From NCBI GenBank assembly GCA_012744475.1, contig JAAYBV010000041.1, positions 1-64,000 on the forward strand: DNA of 64,000 nt. The letters are read 5' to 3'. The notes under the pieces are model-generated. The model was given only the letters and a program-made list of their open reading frames with translations, ran no database searches and had not been told where the DNA came from. The translations under genes and the position numbers were made by a program. The stretch comes from Phycisphaerae bacterium (GTDB taxonomy: Bacteria; Planctomycetota; Phycisphaerae; Sedimentisphaerales; Anaerobacaceae). Shown one piece after another: positions 43,343 to 52,091 of the stretch. Each line of letters opens with the position of its first letter. Within the stretch, counting starts at the first letter, position 1.

Positions 43343-43824
43343 GGTCGACCGATCTCCCTTCCCGTCAGGAACACCTTCTTGTTCTCCGCCACGACGGCGG
43401 GTTTGAAGACGGTCTCAATCGCCTTCATCCAACACTCTTCCCGGATGGGCAGCTTCGGAGCGAGGACACCCACCAGGGCCGTATTGAGGCATCGCGGATT
43501 GTCGATCGCGGCCTGGGCCTTGTCGAGAAGGTCCGTCAGATCGACGCCGTCCTTCTTGAGAAAGGCCTTGAGTCTCGGCTGTTCGTCATGGTGGAAACAG
43601 ACCAGGAAATCGGCGCCCCCGGTGACGATCAGCGGCGAATAGACCTTTTTGCCGAAGCGCAGATGGGATTCGACCGAGCCACCCCGCTGGGCCATTCCGT
43701 GGACTTCCGATTTCTTGATGTGATAGCCGGCGTACAGGGCCGCCCACCCGCAAATCTCCGAGGCCTTCAAAACGCCCTGTCCGCCGATTCCGCCGAAGGT
43801 AATGCTGTATACTGTGTCTTTCAT
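43339..43824 (-). CDS. iorB: Indolepyruvate oxidoreductase subunit beta
   Basis: 161 residues of the gamma/beta pyruvate-ferredoxin oxidoreductase domain: ITFGGIGGQGVLKASEICGW, KKSEVHGMAQRGGSVESHLR, NTALVGVLAP. With IorA it oxidatively decarboxylates arylpyruvates (indole-, phenyl-, hydroxyphenylpyruvate) to aryl-acetyl-CoA. Standalone IorB is usually about 190-220 residues, so this is a short form. It lies 15 nt after iorA and overlaps paaK. Confidence 0.88.
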   Translation of the reverse strand: MKDTVYSITFGGIGGQGVLKASEICGWAALYAGYHIKKSEVHGMAQRGGSVESHLRFGKKVYSPLIVTGGADFLVCFHHDEQPRLKAFLKKDGVDLTDLLDKAQAAIDNPRCLNTALVGVLAPKLPIREECWMKAIETVFKPAVVAENKKVFLTGREIGRP

Positions 43825-43839
43825 GGGATCGCGGCAACC

Positions 43840-45390
43840 CTATCTCTTGAGCAACCGGCACGGATGCCGTGAGACGATCACGGACAGCGCGTCCTCGTTG
43901 ACTCGTTTCTCCAGAATCTCGGCAAACGCCTTCACGTCCATCGGGTCCACCACGTCGACGTTGTCGGCGCCACAGGCCCGGCAGAGGTCTTCGAGAATCA
44001 GCTTCCTGGTCGGTTCATTGCGAATCGTCAATCCCGTCGCCGGATGCTGCTGGCCGCCCGTCATGGCGGTCGTGGAGTTGTCGAGGACGAGAATCACGCC
44101 TTTGGCCTTGTTGTAGGCGGCGTTGATCAGTCCCGTAACGCCCGAGTGGACGAACGTCGAGTCGCCGACCACGCCGACGATCTTCTTGTTGTCCGGCGCG
44201 CCTCGGCGCCAGCCCTCATGCCAGGTGACGCCGGCGCCCATGCACAGACACGAATGCAGCGCCGAGGTCGGCGGCAGAGACGCCAGCGTGTAGCAGCCGA
44301 TATCGCCCGCGACATAGGCGTCCATCTTCTTCAGAGCAGCGAACGAGGCCCAGTGCGGACAGCCGGCGCACAGACGGGGCGGTCGCTTCGCCACCTTCTT
44401 TTCCCGCTTGGCCCGCCCTGCTACAATCTGGGGCATCGATTCGGGAGTCAGCTCCCCAATGCGGAAGGACGGGTCCTTGGCGGTGAACTTGACGCCCAGC
44501 GTCCTGACGTGCTCTTCGAGGAAGGGGTCCAGCTCTTCGACAACAAAGAGCTTCTTGACCGTCTTGGCGAACGCCTTGATCTTGTCGTCGCAGAACGGAT
44601 AGCTCATGCCGAGCTTCAGGTAGGACGCGTCGGGATAAACGTCTTTGAGGTACTGGTAGGCGACACCCGAAGTGATGAACCCGAGCTTGCCGTTGCCCCG
44701 TTCGACGCGGTTGAACCGGCTCCGTTCGGCCAGTGCTTTGAGCTTGACCAGCCGTTTCTCGACCAGGACATGTCGCTGATAGGCGTGCCCCGGCACCATC
44801 ACGTATTTCGGGGCGTTCCGCTCGAAGGCCGGCTTCGGCGGCACCCGGCGTTCGCCCAGGGCCACGTCTTCCTTCGTGTGGGAGACCCGCGTGGTCATCC
44901 GCACCATCACGGGCGTGTCGAACCGCTCGCTGAGGTTAAACGCCTCCTGAATGAACTGCTTGGCCTCCGCGGGACTGGACGGCTCCAGCATCGGCATCTT
45001 CGAGTAGATCGCCACCCAGCGGGTGTCCTGCTCGTTCTGGGAGGAGTGCATGCCGGGATCGTCGGCGACTACGATGACGAATCCGGCGTTGACGCCGGTG
45101 TAGGAGGACGTCATCAACGGGTCCATCGCGACGTTAAGCCCCACGTGCTTGCAGGCGAACAGGCTGCGGACCCCGGCCACCGCGGCGCCAAGGGCCACCT
45201 CATAGGCCACCTTCTCGTTCACCGACCACTGCGCGTCGACGTCTTTGAACCCCGCCAGGGTTTCCAGGATTTCGGTGGAAGGGGTCCCCGGATAGGCACA
45301 GGCAACCCCCAGACCCGCCTCATAGGCTCCGTACGCCAGCGCTTCATTGCCGGAGAGCAACGCTTTCTGTGATACTGTCTTCTTTGCCAT
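43840..45390 (-). CDS. iorA: Indolepyruvate oxidoreductase subunit alpha lacking the ferredoxin domain
   Basis: 516 residues. The N-terminal pyrimidine-type domain is ALLSGNEALAYGAYEAGLGV, AYPGTPSTEILETL. The TPP-binding half shows LCAGCPHWASFAALK, VVGDSTFVHSGVTGLINAAY and NKAKGVILVLDN. It ends at VSRHPCRLLKR, where typical IorA (about 600-650 residues) continues into a C-terminal 2x[4Fe-4S] ferredoxin domain; no CxxCxxCxxxC motif exists here and only 15 nt separate the stop from iorB. The electron route must therefore differ, via an external ferredoxin or a separate subunit. The start has no Shine-Dalgarno, and TATAAT lies 8 nt before the ATG. Confidence 0.9.
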   Translation of the reverse strand: MAKKTVSQKALLSGNEALAYGAYEAGLGVACAYPGTPSTEILETLAGFKDVDAQWSVNEKVAYEVALGAAVAGVRSLFACKHVGLNVAMDPLMTSSYTGVNAGFVIVVADDPGMHSSQNEQDTRWVAIYSKMPMLEPSSPAEAKQFIQEAFNLSERFDTPVMVRMTTRVSHTKEDVALGERRVPPKPAFERNAPKYVMVPGHAYQRHVLVEKRLVKLKALAERSRFNRVERGNGKLGFITSGVAYQYLKDVYPDASYLKLGMSYPFCDDKIKAFAKTVKKLFVVEELDPFLEEHVRTLGVKFTAKDPSFRIGELTPESMPQIVAGRAKREKKVAKRPPRLCAGCPHWASFAALKKMDAYVAGDIGCYTLASLPPTSALHSCLCMGAGVTWHEGWRRGAPDNKKIVGVVGDSTFVHSGVTGLINAAYNKAKGVILVLDNSTTAMTGGQQHPATGLTIRNEPTRKLILEDLCRACGADNVDVVDPMDVKAFAEILEKRVNEDALSVIVSRHPCRLLKR

Positions 45391-45398
45391 ATGGCCTG

Positions 45399-45426
45399 AT
45401 TATAGCAGTCCACGCCCCCGACTCAA
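45399..45426 (-). promoter_or_regulatory. iorA operon promoter, probably leaderless
   Basis: On the minus strand: TTGAGT (45426-45421), 16 bp and a perfect TATAAT (45404-45399), then 8 nt to the ATG at 45390. The -35 box begins three bases after the T run of the preceding terminator. Confidence 0.6.
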
Positions 45427-45428
45427 CG

Positions 45429-45467
45429 AAAAAGGGGCCTCCCGGATGCCGGAGGCCCCCCTTTTTT
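45429..45467 (-). terminator. Intrinsic terminator after the AlgE-like gene (bidirectional form)
   Basis: GGGGCCTCC (45434-45442) pairs with GGAGGCCCC (45451-45459). It is flanked by A5 on one side and T6 on the other, so it can act in either direction. It ends the AlgE-like porin transcript on the minus strand. Confidence 0.8.
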
Positions 45468-45493
45468 CGGAGATCGTGACGCCGGTTGTCCCC

Positions 45494-46936
45494 TTAGAAC
45501 GTGTACTCCAGGTTGAACCGCAGCCAGAGGGCCTCGTCGTCGTTGGCACTGGCGTAGTAGTCGCCCGGGAAGAAGTACTCACCGAGCAGGTGGCCCTTCA
45601 ACTGCTTGCCAAACGTGTAGTTGGCCCAGCAGGTAATCAGGTGCCCACGGAAGTTGCTGTCGTCGTCCAGCGTCAGCCCAGGGCTCCAGGGGACGCCGGT
45701 CTCATCGGCCCACAGAGCGTGATAGTCGGTCGAGATCTGCCAGTTCTTGTGCGGGCGGAACTTGTGACCGACATTGAGGCGGATCAGATTCGTGCTGTCG
45801 GCGATCATCGTCTCCTGCGTGTAGGTGTAAATGAACAACTCGCTCCACCGCGGCCACTTGGCCCAGAGCAGATCGAACTGCTCGTTGTCATCCGTGTCGG
45901 GATCATCGCCCGAGGCGTACTCGCCGCCGATGTGCAGGCTGTTTTCCAGCTTGTCCTGGAAGGAATACTCCAGATTGGCCAAGGCTCCGTATGCCTCCAG
46001 GTCCTGCATCTCCCCAGCGGAGTAGTCGCTTGTGATGTCGGACTTCTCGCCCGTCTGGATGGCGCCTTCGACGCGGTACTTCCATCGCTCGGCCGGGGTC
46101 CCGGAGATCGCGCCGCCAAACGTGAGGATCTCCGCTTTCCGCGTCCAGAACGCCGGCATCTCCTCGACCGTGCTGTCGGGCGGATTGTCGTTCTTGTACA
46201 TGAAGAAGCCTTCGAGCTGGGTCTTCGCCAGCGATTTGTTCGTCAGGTACAGGATGAGCCCGCGCTCGTCCGCCGGCGTCAAGGCCCGGTTCTCGTCGCT
46301 GATGGGCTCCAGCCAGCGGTCCGACTCGACGCCATGATCGATGTAGACGAAGTCCACCTTGGTGTTCTTCTCGGTCCAGTCATAGGTGAAGCGGGCTGCG
46401 TCGAGGAAGAACGTCCGCGAGCCGTCCAGCGGCGTGCCGTCCATCACCAGCCACCCGACACCGTAGGCCATCAACATGTCCTGTCGCCCGATTCTCGCTG
46501 ACAGCGGCAGGCCAAACAGATTGTTCACGTTCACATAGAAGTTGTCGAACAGCGCTTCGTCGAAGTCGACGTCCTGGGGTTTCTTCGGCGGATCGTCCCA
46601 CGTGCGGAATTCCCAAGCCAGACGCGTGTGGAAGCTCACATCCTCATCGAGGATCCACTTCGTCCACCAACGCGTACGATATCGCTGGAAATCGTACCGA
46701 TTGTCAACGCTCTCCTTGTTGAGCGTATCGATGTTCTCCGCGTAGATCGTTCGGAAACGATGGTCCAGCCCCATTTCCAGGTACGGGTTGGGGTGATGGA
46801 AGGTGTTCCAGAACTCCGTCCAGGCGTTCGGCGGCGCCGCCGTCGGGCTCTCCGTTTCGGCGGCCTGAGCCCACAGGCCGAACGTCAGGACCACGACCCC
46901 CACCATGGTTGCCAATGTCACTGCTCTCTGTCTCAT
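45494..46936 (-). CDS. AlgE-like alginate-export family outer membrane porin
   Basis: 480 residues, with AAGGGAG seven bases before the ATG and a signal peptide (MRQRAVTLATMVGVVVLTFG). The mature protein is a long beta-barrel with alternating strands and short turns: YLEMGLDHRFRTIYAENID, FQRYRTRWWTKWILDEDVSF, ARIGRQDMLMAYGVGWLVMD, FTYDWTEKNTKVDFVYIDHG. It closes with a terminal Phe (LRFNLEYTF). The layout fits the alginate-export/AlgE family of anion-selective porins; a porin for acidic sugars is plausible in this locus. Confidence 0.8.
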   Translation of the reverse strand: MRQRAVTLATMVGVVVLTFGLWAQAAETESPTAAPPNAWTEFWNTFHHPNPYLEMGLDHRFRTIYAENIDTLNKESVDNRYDFQRYRTRWWTKWILDEDVSFHTRLAWEFRTWDDPPKKPQDVDFDEALFDNFYVNVNNLFGLPLSARIGRQDMLMAYGVGWLVMDGTPLDGSRTFFLDAARFTYDWTEKNTKVDFVYIDHGVESDRWLEPISDENRALTPADERGLILYLTNKSLAKTQLEGFFMYKNDNPPDSTVEEMPAFWTRKAEILTFGGAISGTPAERWKYRVEGAIQTGEKSDITSDYSAGEMQDLEAYGALANLEYSFQDKLENSLHIGGEYASGDDPDTDDNEQFDLLWAKWPRWSELFIYTYTQETMIADSTNLIRLNVGHKFRPHKNWQISTDYHALWADETGVPWSPGLTLDDDSNFRGHLITCWANYTFGKQLKGHLLGEYFFPGDYYASANDDEALWLRFNLEYTF

Positions 46937-47411
46937 CTACAGCTCCCTTCAGCCATCCCCATGTGCCATGTTCAATCCGCCGCCACACGGCGAGCCACCG
47001 CATCTATCGACCGAAGCCCAAATCGCGACGATCCTCTGCCGCCGGCTTGGCCACCAAGGTCACAGTCCTCGTGACCGGAAGAGAAAGATGGAATGACCGG
47101 ATTCTCCACAACTCCCAATAGTCTGCGCCCGTACGTCACGGCCTGCCCTGCCCAGGACATACCCAGCGCTCCCAAGAGCACGCCACGCACAGAGACCATT
47201 GCCCGCGTCTCGTGGGCGGAGCCAAGGCCGACGCATATACTATTCTAATCGGATAAGGATACCCGGAAACAGCACAAAAACAAGGGGTTTTTCCGGACAA
47301 CCTCATAAAATGTACCATATACCGGCTCGGAACCCCCTGCCGCCATGGAGGATTCCAGAGGATATCAGACGGCTCTCCACAGCGATGCCTGACCTCTGGA
47401 AGACCCGAATA
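46937..47411. other. Intergenic region upstream of the AlgE-like gene
   Basis: The 475-nt gap holds no supported gene. A hairpin CCGGAAA/TTTCCGG (47263-47269/47290-47296) is present, and on the minus strand TTGTTT, 16 bp and TATCCT overlap it and could be the porin promoter, some 300 nt from the start. Confidence 0.35.
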
Positions 47412-48227
47412 TCAATTCGATTTGACAGGCCTGCCCAACAGATTCGCCGCGTTGCGGCAGACGATCCGCGACAGTCTCTCCTGCGGAAGGCACAGGCCTT
47501 TCAGCCGCGAGAGCGTGGTCGCCTGGTCCGACCATGGCGAGTCGGTCCCGAACAGCAGGTACTCAGCCGGATGGCTCAGGAGCATCTCTCGGGAGGCAGC
47601 ATCTCCCAGATCCTCCATCGCCAGGGAAATCTCCATATGGATGGGCCGTCCCAGGAGATAGCGGCGCACCTCGTCCCACTGTTGCCAGGCCCCCAGGTGG
47701 GTTGCAACAAGCCTCAATTCGGGGAACCGTTCGCTCACTTGCCGTATGGTCTTCGGGTCGGCGCGTCGCTGTCGTGGAAAGGCGATGTCGAATCCGGTGT
47801 GGATCACGAGGAGAAGGTCCCGGCGGATCACCTGCTCGTAGTACTTCAGCATGGCATCCTGGCCGGCGTAGAAATCCTGGTAGAACGGGTGGAGCTTGAC
47901 ACCGAGGAAGCCTTCGGCGGCGATGCGATCAATGTGTTCGGCCATCTTCGGGTCGGCCGGATGGACCGATGGGAAGGGAATCAGACGGTCCGAACGAATC
48001 TGGCGACACCAGCCGAGGATGGGCTCAAATTGATCGATCTTCGTGGCGATGGAGCAAACGACGCTGGTCTCGATCCCGGCGGCGTCCATCGACGTGAGCA
48101 GCGCGCCGATGGTGCCGTCGGAGTAGGCCTGGATCCCCGGCGCCTCGCTCAGAAGCGTCTTCATGGCCCGCGGCGCCAGCGCATCCGGGAAGGCGTGGGC
48201 ATGGAAATCGATGATCTGTTCCGACAC
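47412..48227 (-). CDS. Amidohydrolase family protein (TIM-barrel metal hydrolase)
   Basis: 271 residues from a GTG start preceded by GGAGAG. It is an amidohydrolase_2-type barrel: the metal HxH in IIDFHAHAFPD, FPSVHPADPKMAEHI, EGFLGVKLHPFYQDF, LLVIHTGFD (metal His), LRLVATHLGAWQQWDEV, LLFGTDSPWSD (metal Asp). Relatives include decarboxylases and lactonases; the substrate is not readable. A longer frame begins at 48302 (ATG) or 48413, but the added residues show no conserved character. Confidence 0.82.
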   Translation of the reverse strand: MSEQIIDFHAHAFPDALAPRAMKTLLSEAPGIQAYSDGTIGALLTSMDAAGIETSVVCSIATKIDQFEPILGWCRQIRSDRLIPFPSVHPADPKMAEHIDRIAAEGFLGVKLHPFYQDFYAGQDAMLKYYEQVIRRDLLLVIHTGFDIAFPRQRRADPKTIRQVSERFPELRLVATHLGAWQQWDEVRRYLLGRPIHMEISLAMEDLGDAASREMLLSHPAEYLLFGTDSPWSDQATTLSRLKGLCLPQERLSRIVCRNAANLLGRPVKSN

Positions 48228-48450
48228 GATTCGGAGCTCTCCAACCGACACCGGGGCGTCTCCAGGCCGGGTACGCCGCGGCCCTGTCACGCCCACAGAC
48301 ATCTTATTCGTCCCCGTCGGCCGCTGCCAGGGAATTCCCGATTTGCCTCGGGCCCAGCCGCACAGTTGATGAGGCGACGCTCCTGCGATAGGATCGCTGG
48401 CAGACAGGCGCACGTTACACTGTCACCGCGTTCGATTTGGGAGGTTCGCC

Positions 48451-48858
48451 ATGCGCGCGATCAAGGAGTTCTTCAAGAACGACCGGTTTGCTGAGCACTG
48501 CGGCATTGAACTGGTGGAAGTCGGAGAGGGACGAGCCAAGACTCGGATGAAGATCGAGGATCGTCACTTCAACGGCGTCAACGTGGTCCACGGAGGCGCG
48601 ATCTTCTCACTGGCCGACCTGGCCTTCGCCGCGGCCTCCAACTCGCACGGCACGGTCGCTGTCGCCATCAACGCCAGTATCTGGTACGTCAAGGCTGGAC
48701 TTTCCGGGACCCTATTTGCCAACGCGCGCGAGGTCTCGCTGAACCCCAAACTCGCCACCTACTCGATCGAAGTGACCGACGACGCCGGTGAGATCATCGC
48801 CGTCTTTGAGGGAATGGTTTACCGCAAGAAGCAGACGATTTCTCCCGAGATCGTCTGA
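48451..48858 (+). CDS. PaaI-type hotdog-fold thioesterase
   Basis: 135 residues, with GGGAGG before the ATG. The hotdog pattern is HCGIELVEVGEGRAKTRMKI, FNGVNVVHGGAIFSLADLAF, AVAINASIWYVKAG. The VVHGGAIFSLAD segment carries the Asn/His-Gly-Gly and Asp expected of PaaI-like acyl-CoA thioesterases. It probably hydrolyses aryl- or acyl-CoA. Given the aryl-CoA operon 3 kb away, a housekeeping role releasing phenylacetyl-CoA-type thioesters is a reasonable inference. Confidence 0.87.
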   Translation: MRAIKEFFKNDRFAEHCGIELVEVGEGRAKTRMKIEDRHFNGVNVVHGGAIFSLADLAFAAASNSHGTVAVAINASIWYVKAGLSGTLFANAREVSLNPKLATYSIEVTDDAGEIIAVFEGMVYRKKQTISPEIV

Positions 48859-48900
48859 GCCGCGCACCGACCCGAGTTCACCTGCAAGATCGGCCCGACC

Positions 48901-50016
48901 GTGAAACGCAACGTGCAACCGAGCCAGGCAGCTCTTCGGAAAGTGGCCATCCGGCGGGCCCTGATGCGATGGTACCGCCAGAGGGCCCGCAACCTGCCTT
49001 GGCGGAGAACGCGCGATCCCTACGCCATCTGGGTCTCGGAGATCATGCTTCAGCAGACCCGCGTGCAGGCGGTGATCCCCTACTACGAGCGATTCCTGCA
49101 ACGCTTCCCGACCGTGCAGAGCCTGGCAAGGGTACGCATCGATTCGGTCCTGAAGCTGTGGGAGGGACTGGGCTACTACTCGCGTGCCCGGAACCTGCAC
49201 GAGGCGGCCAGGCAGATTGTCGTCCGATTTGGCGGTCGCCTGCCCGACACGCGGGAAGAGCTGTTGTCGCTGCCGGGAATCGGCGCCTATACCGCCGGCG
49301 CGGTGGCCAGCATCGCGTTCGACAGGCAGGAGCCTCTCGTCGACGGCAACGTGATTCGCGTGCTGTGCCGGGTCTTCCGCATCCGAAAGGACCCCAAGCA
49401 GGCCGAGACCCGCAAGCAGATCTGGTCCATCGCCCGCGACCTGCTGCCCGCCAGGACGCCCGGCGATTTCAATCAGGCCCTGATGGAACTGGGGTCGGAG
49501 GTTTGCCTGCCGAGGACGCCGCAATGTGAAGTGTGCCCGCTCCGGCGGGCCTGCCTGGCGAGGCGGCACGGAGAACAGGCCAGACTGCCTTTCCGCCGCC
49601 GGAAGAAGCCGATTCCACGCTATCTGGTCGTGGTCGGCGTAATCGAGCGTAGCGGCCGGATATTGATCGACAAACGCAGGCCCGAAGGCCTGCTGGGCGG
49701 CTTATGGGAGTTCCCAGGGGGCAAAAAGCGACCGGGCGAATCCCTTGAAGAGGCCCTTCGTCGCGAGGTGAAGGAGGAGATCGGCATCCGCATCCGGGTG
49801 GACGGCCTGATCGCAACCCTGGATCACGCCTACTCCCACTTTCGCATCCGTCTGCGTGCCTTCCGCTGCACCTATGTCTCGGGGAAGCCGCGATGCCTCG
49901 GCTGCGATGCTGTCAAATGGGTCCGGCCGGCCGACTTGGGCCGATATGCCTTTCCGGCCGCCAACAACAGGGTCATCCAGGCCCTGCGACAGCGGCGGGA
50001 GCCGGCCAAGCTCTGA
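48901..50016 (+). CDS. mutY: A/G-specific adenine DNA glycosylase
   Basis: 371 residues from a GTG start. Domains: the HhH-GPD glycosylase (RNLPWRRTRDPYAIWVSEIM, LQQTRVQAVIPYYERFLQRF, SLPGIGAYTAGAVASIAF with the catalytic Asp in VDGNVIRVLCR), the [4Fe-4S] loop (CLPRTPQCEVCPLRRAC), then a NUDIX-like C-terminal domain (GGLWEFPGGKKRPGESLEEA, LRREVKEEIGI) that reads 8-oxoG. It removes adenine mispaired with 8-oxoguanine. An ATG at 48964 is an alternative start but would trim the first helix. Confidence 0.93.
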   Translation: MKRNVQPSQAALRKVAIRRALMRWYRQRARNLPWRRTRDPYAIWVSEIMLQQTRVQAVIPYYERFLQRFPTVQSLARVRIDSVLKLWEGLGYYSRARNLHEAARQIVVRFGGRLPDTREELLSLPGIGAYTAGAVASIAFDRQEPLVDGNVIRVLCRVFRIRKDPKQAETRKQIWSIARDLLPARTPGDFNQALMELGSEVCLPRTPQCEVCPLRRACLARRHGEQARLPFRRRKKPIPRYLVVVGVIERSGRILIDKRRPEGLLGGLWEFPGGKKRPGESLEEALRREVKEEIGIRIRVDGLIATLDHAYSHFRIRLRAFRCTYVSGKPRCLGCDAVKWVRPADLGRYAFPAANNRVIQALRQRREPAKL

Positions 50017-50094
50017 CGACCGTTCGGGCCCTTGCCCGCAACGGCTGACATCCGTATCATCACGTTGATTGGCCAGGAGAAAGGAGAACGCATC

Positions 50095-50775
50095 ATGGGC
50101 AAGACCGATCCTGTCCGCTGCATGGCAGCCGCTATCATGCTGGTCCCGCTGGCCGGCTGCGGGCGGGAGCGACTCCGCGAGGCAGCGGGCCCGTTGCACC
50201 TGCCCAGAGTCCTGATCATCGGCGACTCTATCTCCGTCGGCTATTTCGAGCCAACGCGCCAATTGCTCCAGGGCCGGGCGGAAGTCCATCACAATCCGGG
50301 AAACGCCGCGCATACCGCCAACGGACTGGCGAAGCTCGACGAGTGGCTGGGCGACACCCGCTGGGATGTCATCCACTTCAACCACGGCCTGCACGACTTG
50401 AAGTACATGGACGAGAGCGGCGACCTGACGGAGACAGCCGCTGGCACCCAGCAGATTCCGATCGATGAGTATGCGCGGAACCTGGATGAGCTGACGAAAC
50501 GGCTCAAGAAAACCGGCTCAACGCTGATCTTCGCGACCACGACGCCCGTTCCCGAAGGCTCCCTCGGCCGAGTCCAGGCGGACGCGAAGCGATACAACGA
50601 GGCGGCTCTGAAGGTCATGGAGAAGCACCGCGTCCGAATCAACGACCTGTACGCCTTCGCGCTGCCCCGACTCGATTCGATCCAGCAGCCGCATAACGTT
50701 CATTTCACCGAAGAAGGCTCCCGCCTGCTGGCCGAGCAGGTGGCCGCGAGCATTCTTGACGCAATCGAGAAATGA
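50095..50775 (+). CDS. SGNH/GDSL-hydrolase lipoprotein
   Basis: 226 residues, with AAAGGAG before the ATG and a lipobox LAGC near residue 22. SGNH blocks: IIGDSISVGYFEPTR (catalytic Ser), the Gly in block II near NPGNAAHTANGLA, FNHGLHDLKYM in place of the usual GxND, and the C-terminal QPHNVHFTEEGSRLL (His with its Asp/Asn partner). Members deacetylate polysaccharides or cleave esters. It is followed by a sialidase-like gene in the same direction, suggesting joint glycan processing at the surface. Confidence 0.83.
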   Translation: MGKTDPVRCMAAAIMLVPLAGCGRERLREAAGPLHLPRVLIIGDSISVGYFEPTRQLLQGRAEVHHNPGNAAHTANGLAKLDEWLGDTRWDVIHFNHGLHDLKYMDESGDLTETAAGTQQIPIDEYARNLDELTKRLKKTGSTLIFATTTPVPEGSLGRVQADAKRYNEAALKVMEKHRVRINDLYAFALPRLDSIQQPHNVHFTEEGSRLLAEQVAASILDAIEK

Positions 50776-50814
50776 CGGCGCGCCGGCCGTCGATTGTCCG
50801 CAGAGGAGTGCGAT

Positions 50815-52044
50815 ATGGAGTTGCGAAAAGTAAAAGCAAGTAGATTCGTCGTCGTTTCCCTGCTGCTGGCCACCGTCGCCGCCGCAGAGGACGTGCCGGG
50901 AGTCGTCATCAACCACATTCCGGCGTCATCGCAGATCTACATCGGCTCGCCCGGTATCGCCGTTCTACCCAACGGCGACTACATCGCCAAGCACGATCAG
51001 TTCGGGCCTCGTTCCACTGAGCACGGCCACGCTGTCACGGAGGTCTTCGGGTCTTCCGACCGCGGGGCCTCATGGTCGCGCCGGGCGGTCGTGCAGGACA
51101 TGTATTGGGCCAGCGTGTTCGCCCACGAAGGCGCGTTGTATCTCATGGGCACCAGCAAGAACCATGGCGACGTGGTGATCCGACGCTCGACCGATGGAGG
51201 CCGCACCTGGACACAGGCCAGGGACAAGCTCTCCGGCGTCTTGATCGATGGAGGTGAGTATCACTGCGCCCCGGTGCCTGTGGTCCTCCACAAAGGCCGA
51301 CTCTGGAGGGCCATGGAGGACGCGATGGGCCCCGGTGGCTGGGGCCGGCACTTCAACGCCTTCATGATGTCGGCGCCGGCCGACGCCGACCTGTTGAACG
51401 CCGAGAATTGGGTTGTCAGCAACCGCATCGGTCGCGATCCTGCGTGGCTCGACAACACGTTTGGCGGCTGGCTCGAAGGCAACGCCGTCGTGACGCCCGA
51501 CGGGCGCATCGTCAACATCCTGCGCGTGGACACCAAGCCCGAAGGCGGAAAGGCCGCGATCATCCAGATGAGCGAGGACGGAAAGACCGCCACCTTCGAC
51601 CCCCAGACCGGATTCATCGACTTCCCCGGCGGGGCCAAGAAGTTCACGATTCGCTTCGACCCGCTCTCGAAGCTCTACTGGACGCTCTCGAACCCGATCC
51701 TGCCTCGGCACAAGGATCCCAACCCCGGACGCGTCCGCAACGCGCTGGCCCTGATGTGCAGCAAAGACCTGCGGAACTGGAGCATCCGCTGCATCCTGCT
51801 GTACCATCCCGACGTCGACAAGCACGGGTTCCAGTACGTCGACTGGCTGTTCGAAGGGGACGATATCATCGCGGCCTCGCGAACCGCCTATGGCCGGGGA
51901 GCCGAAGCGGCGCACAACCAGCACGACGCCAACTACCTCACCTTCCACCGGTTCGAGAACTTCCGCAAACTGACGATGACGGACTCCGCGCCAGGCGCGC
52001 GGCCGGGCGAAGCCGCCTGGCAGTCGCCCGATGCAAACGGTTAG
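50815..52044 (+). CDS. Sialidase-like beta-propeller (BNR/Asp-box) secreted protein
   Basis: 409 residues from an ATG with GAGGAG upstream, then a signal peptide (FVVVSLLLATVAAAED). Two Asp-boxes are visible (SSDRGASWS and RRSTDGGRTWTQ), as is the six-bladed layout of exo-sialidases (GSPGIAVLPNGDYIAKHDQF at the start, LYWTLSNPILPRHKD, DYLFEGDDIIAASRTAYG-like near the end). The Arg triad and catalytic Tyr/Glu cannot be assigned by eye, so activity on sialic acid is not certain; many bacterial members act on other sugars. Confidence 0.8.
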   Translation: MELRKVKASRFVVVSLLLATVAAAEDVPGVVINHIPASSQIYIGSPGIAVLPNGDYIAKHDQFGPRSTEHGHAVTEVFGSSDRGASWSRRAVVQDMYWASVFAHEGALYLMGTSKNHGDVVIRRSTDGGRTWTQARDKLSGVLIDGGEYHCAPVPVVLHKGRLWRAMEDAMGPGGWGRHFNAFMMSAPADADLLNAENWVVSNRIGRDPAWLDNTFGGWLEGNAVVTPDGRIVNILRVDTKPEGGKAAIIQMSEDGKTATFDPQTGFIDFPGGAKKFTIRFDPLSKLYWTLSNPILPRHKDPNPGRVRNALALMCSKDLRNWSIRCILLYHPDVDKHGFQYVDWLFEGDDIIAASRTAYGRGAEAAHNQHDANYLTFHRFENFRKLTMTDSAPGARPGEAAWQSPDANG

Positions 52045-52091
52045 GCGTCAGAGGTAACTCATTCGGGACCACAGATTCGACAGCCGATTCA

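Noticed and set aside
51070-51948. 292-codon minus-strand ORF
   Set aside because: Antisense to the sialidase-like gene, no ribosome site, low-complexity Val/Gly/Asp composition.
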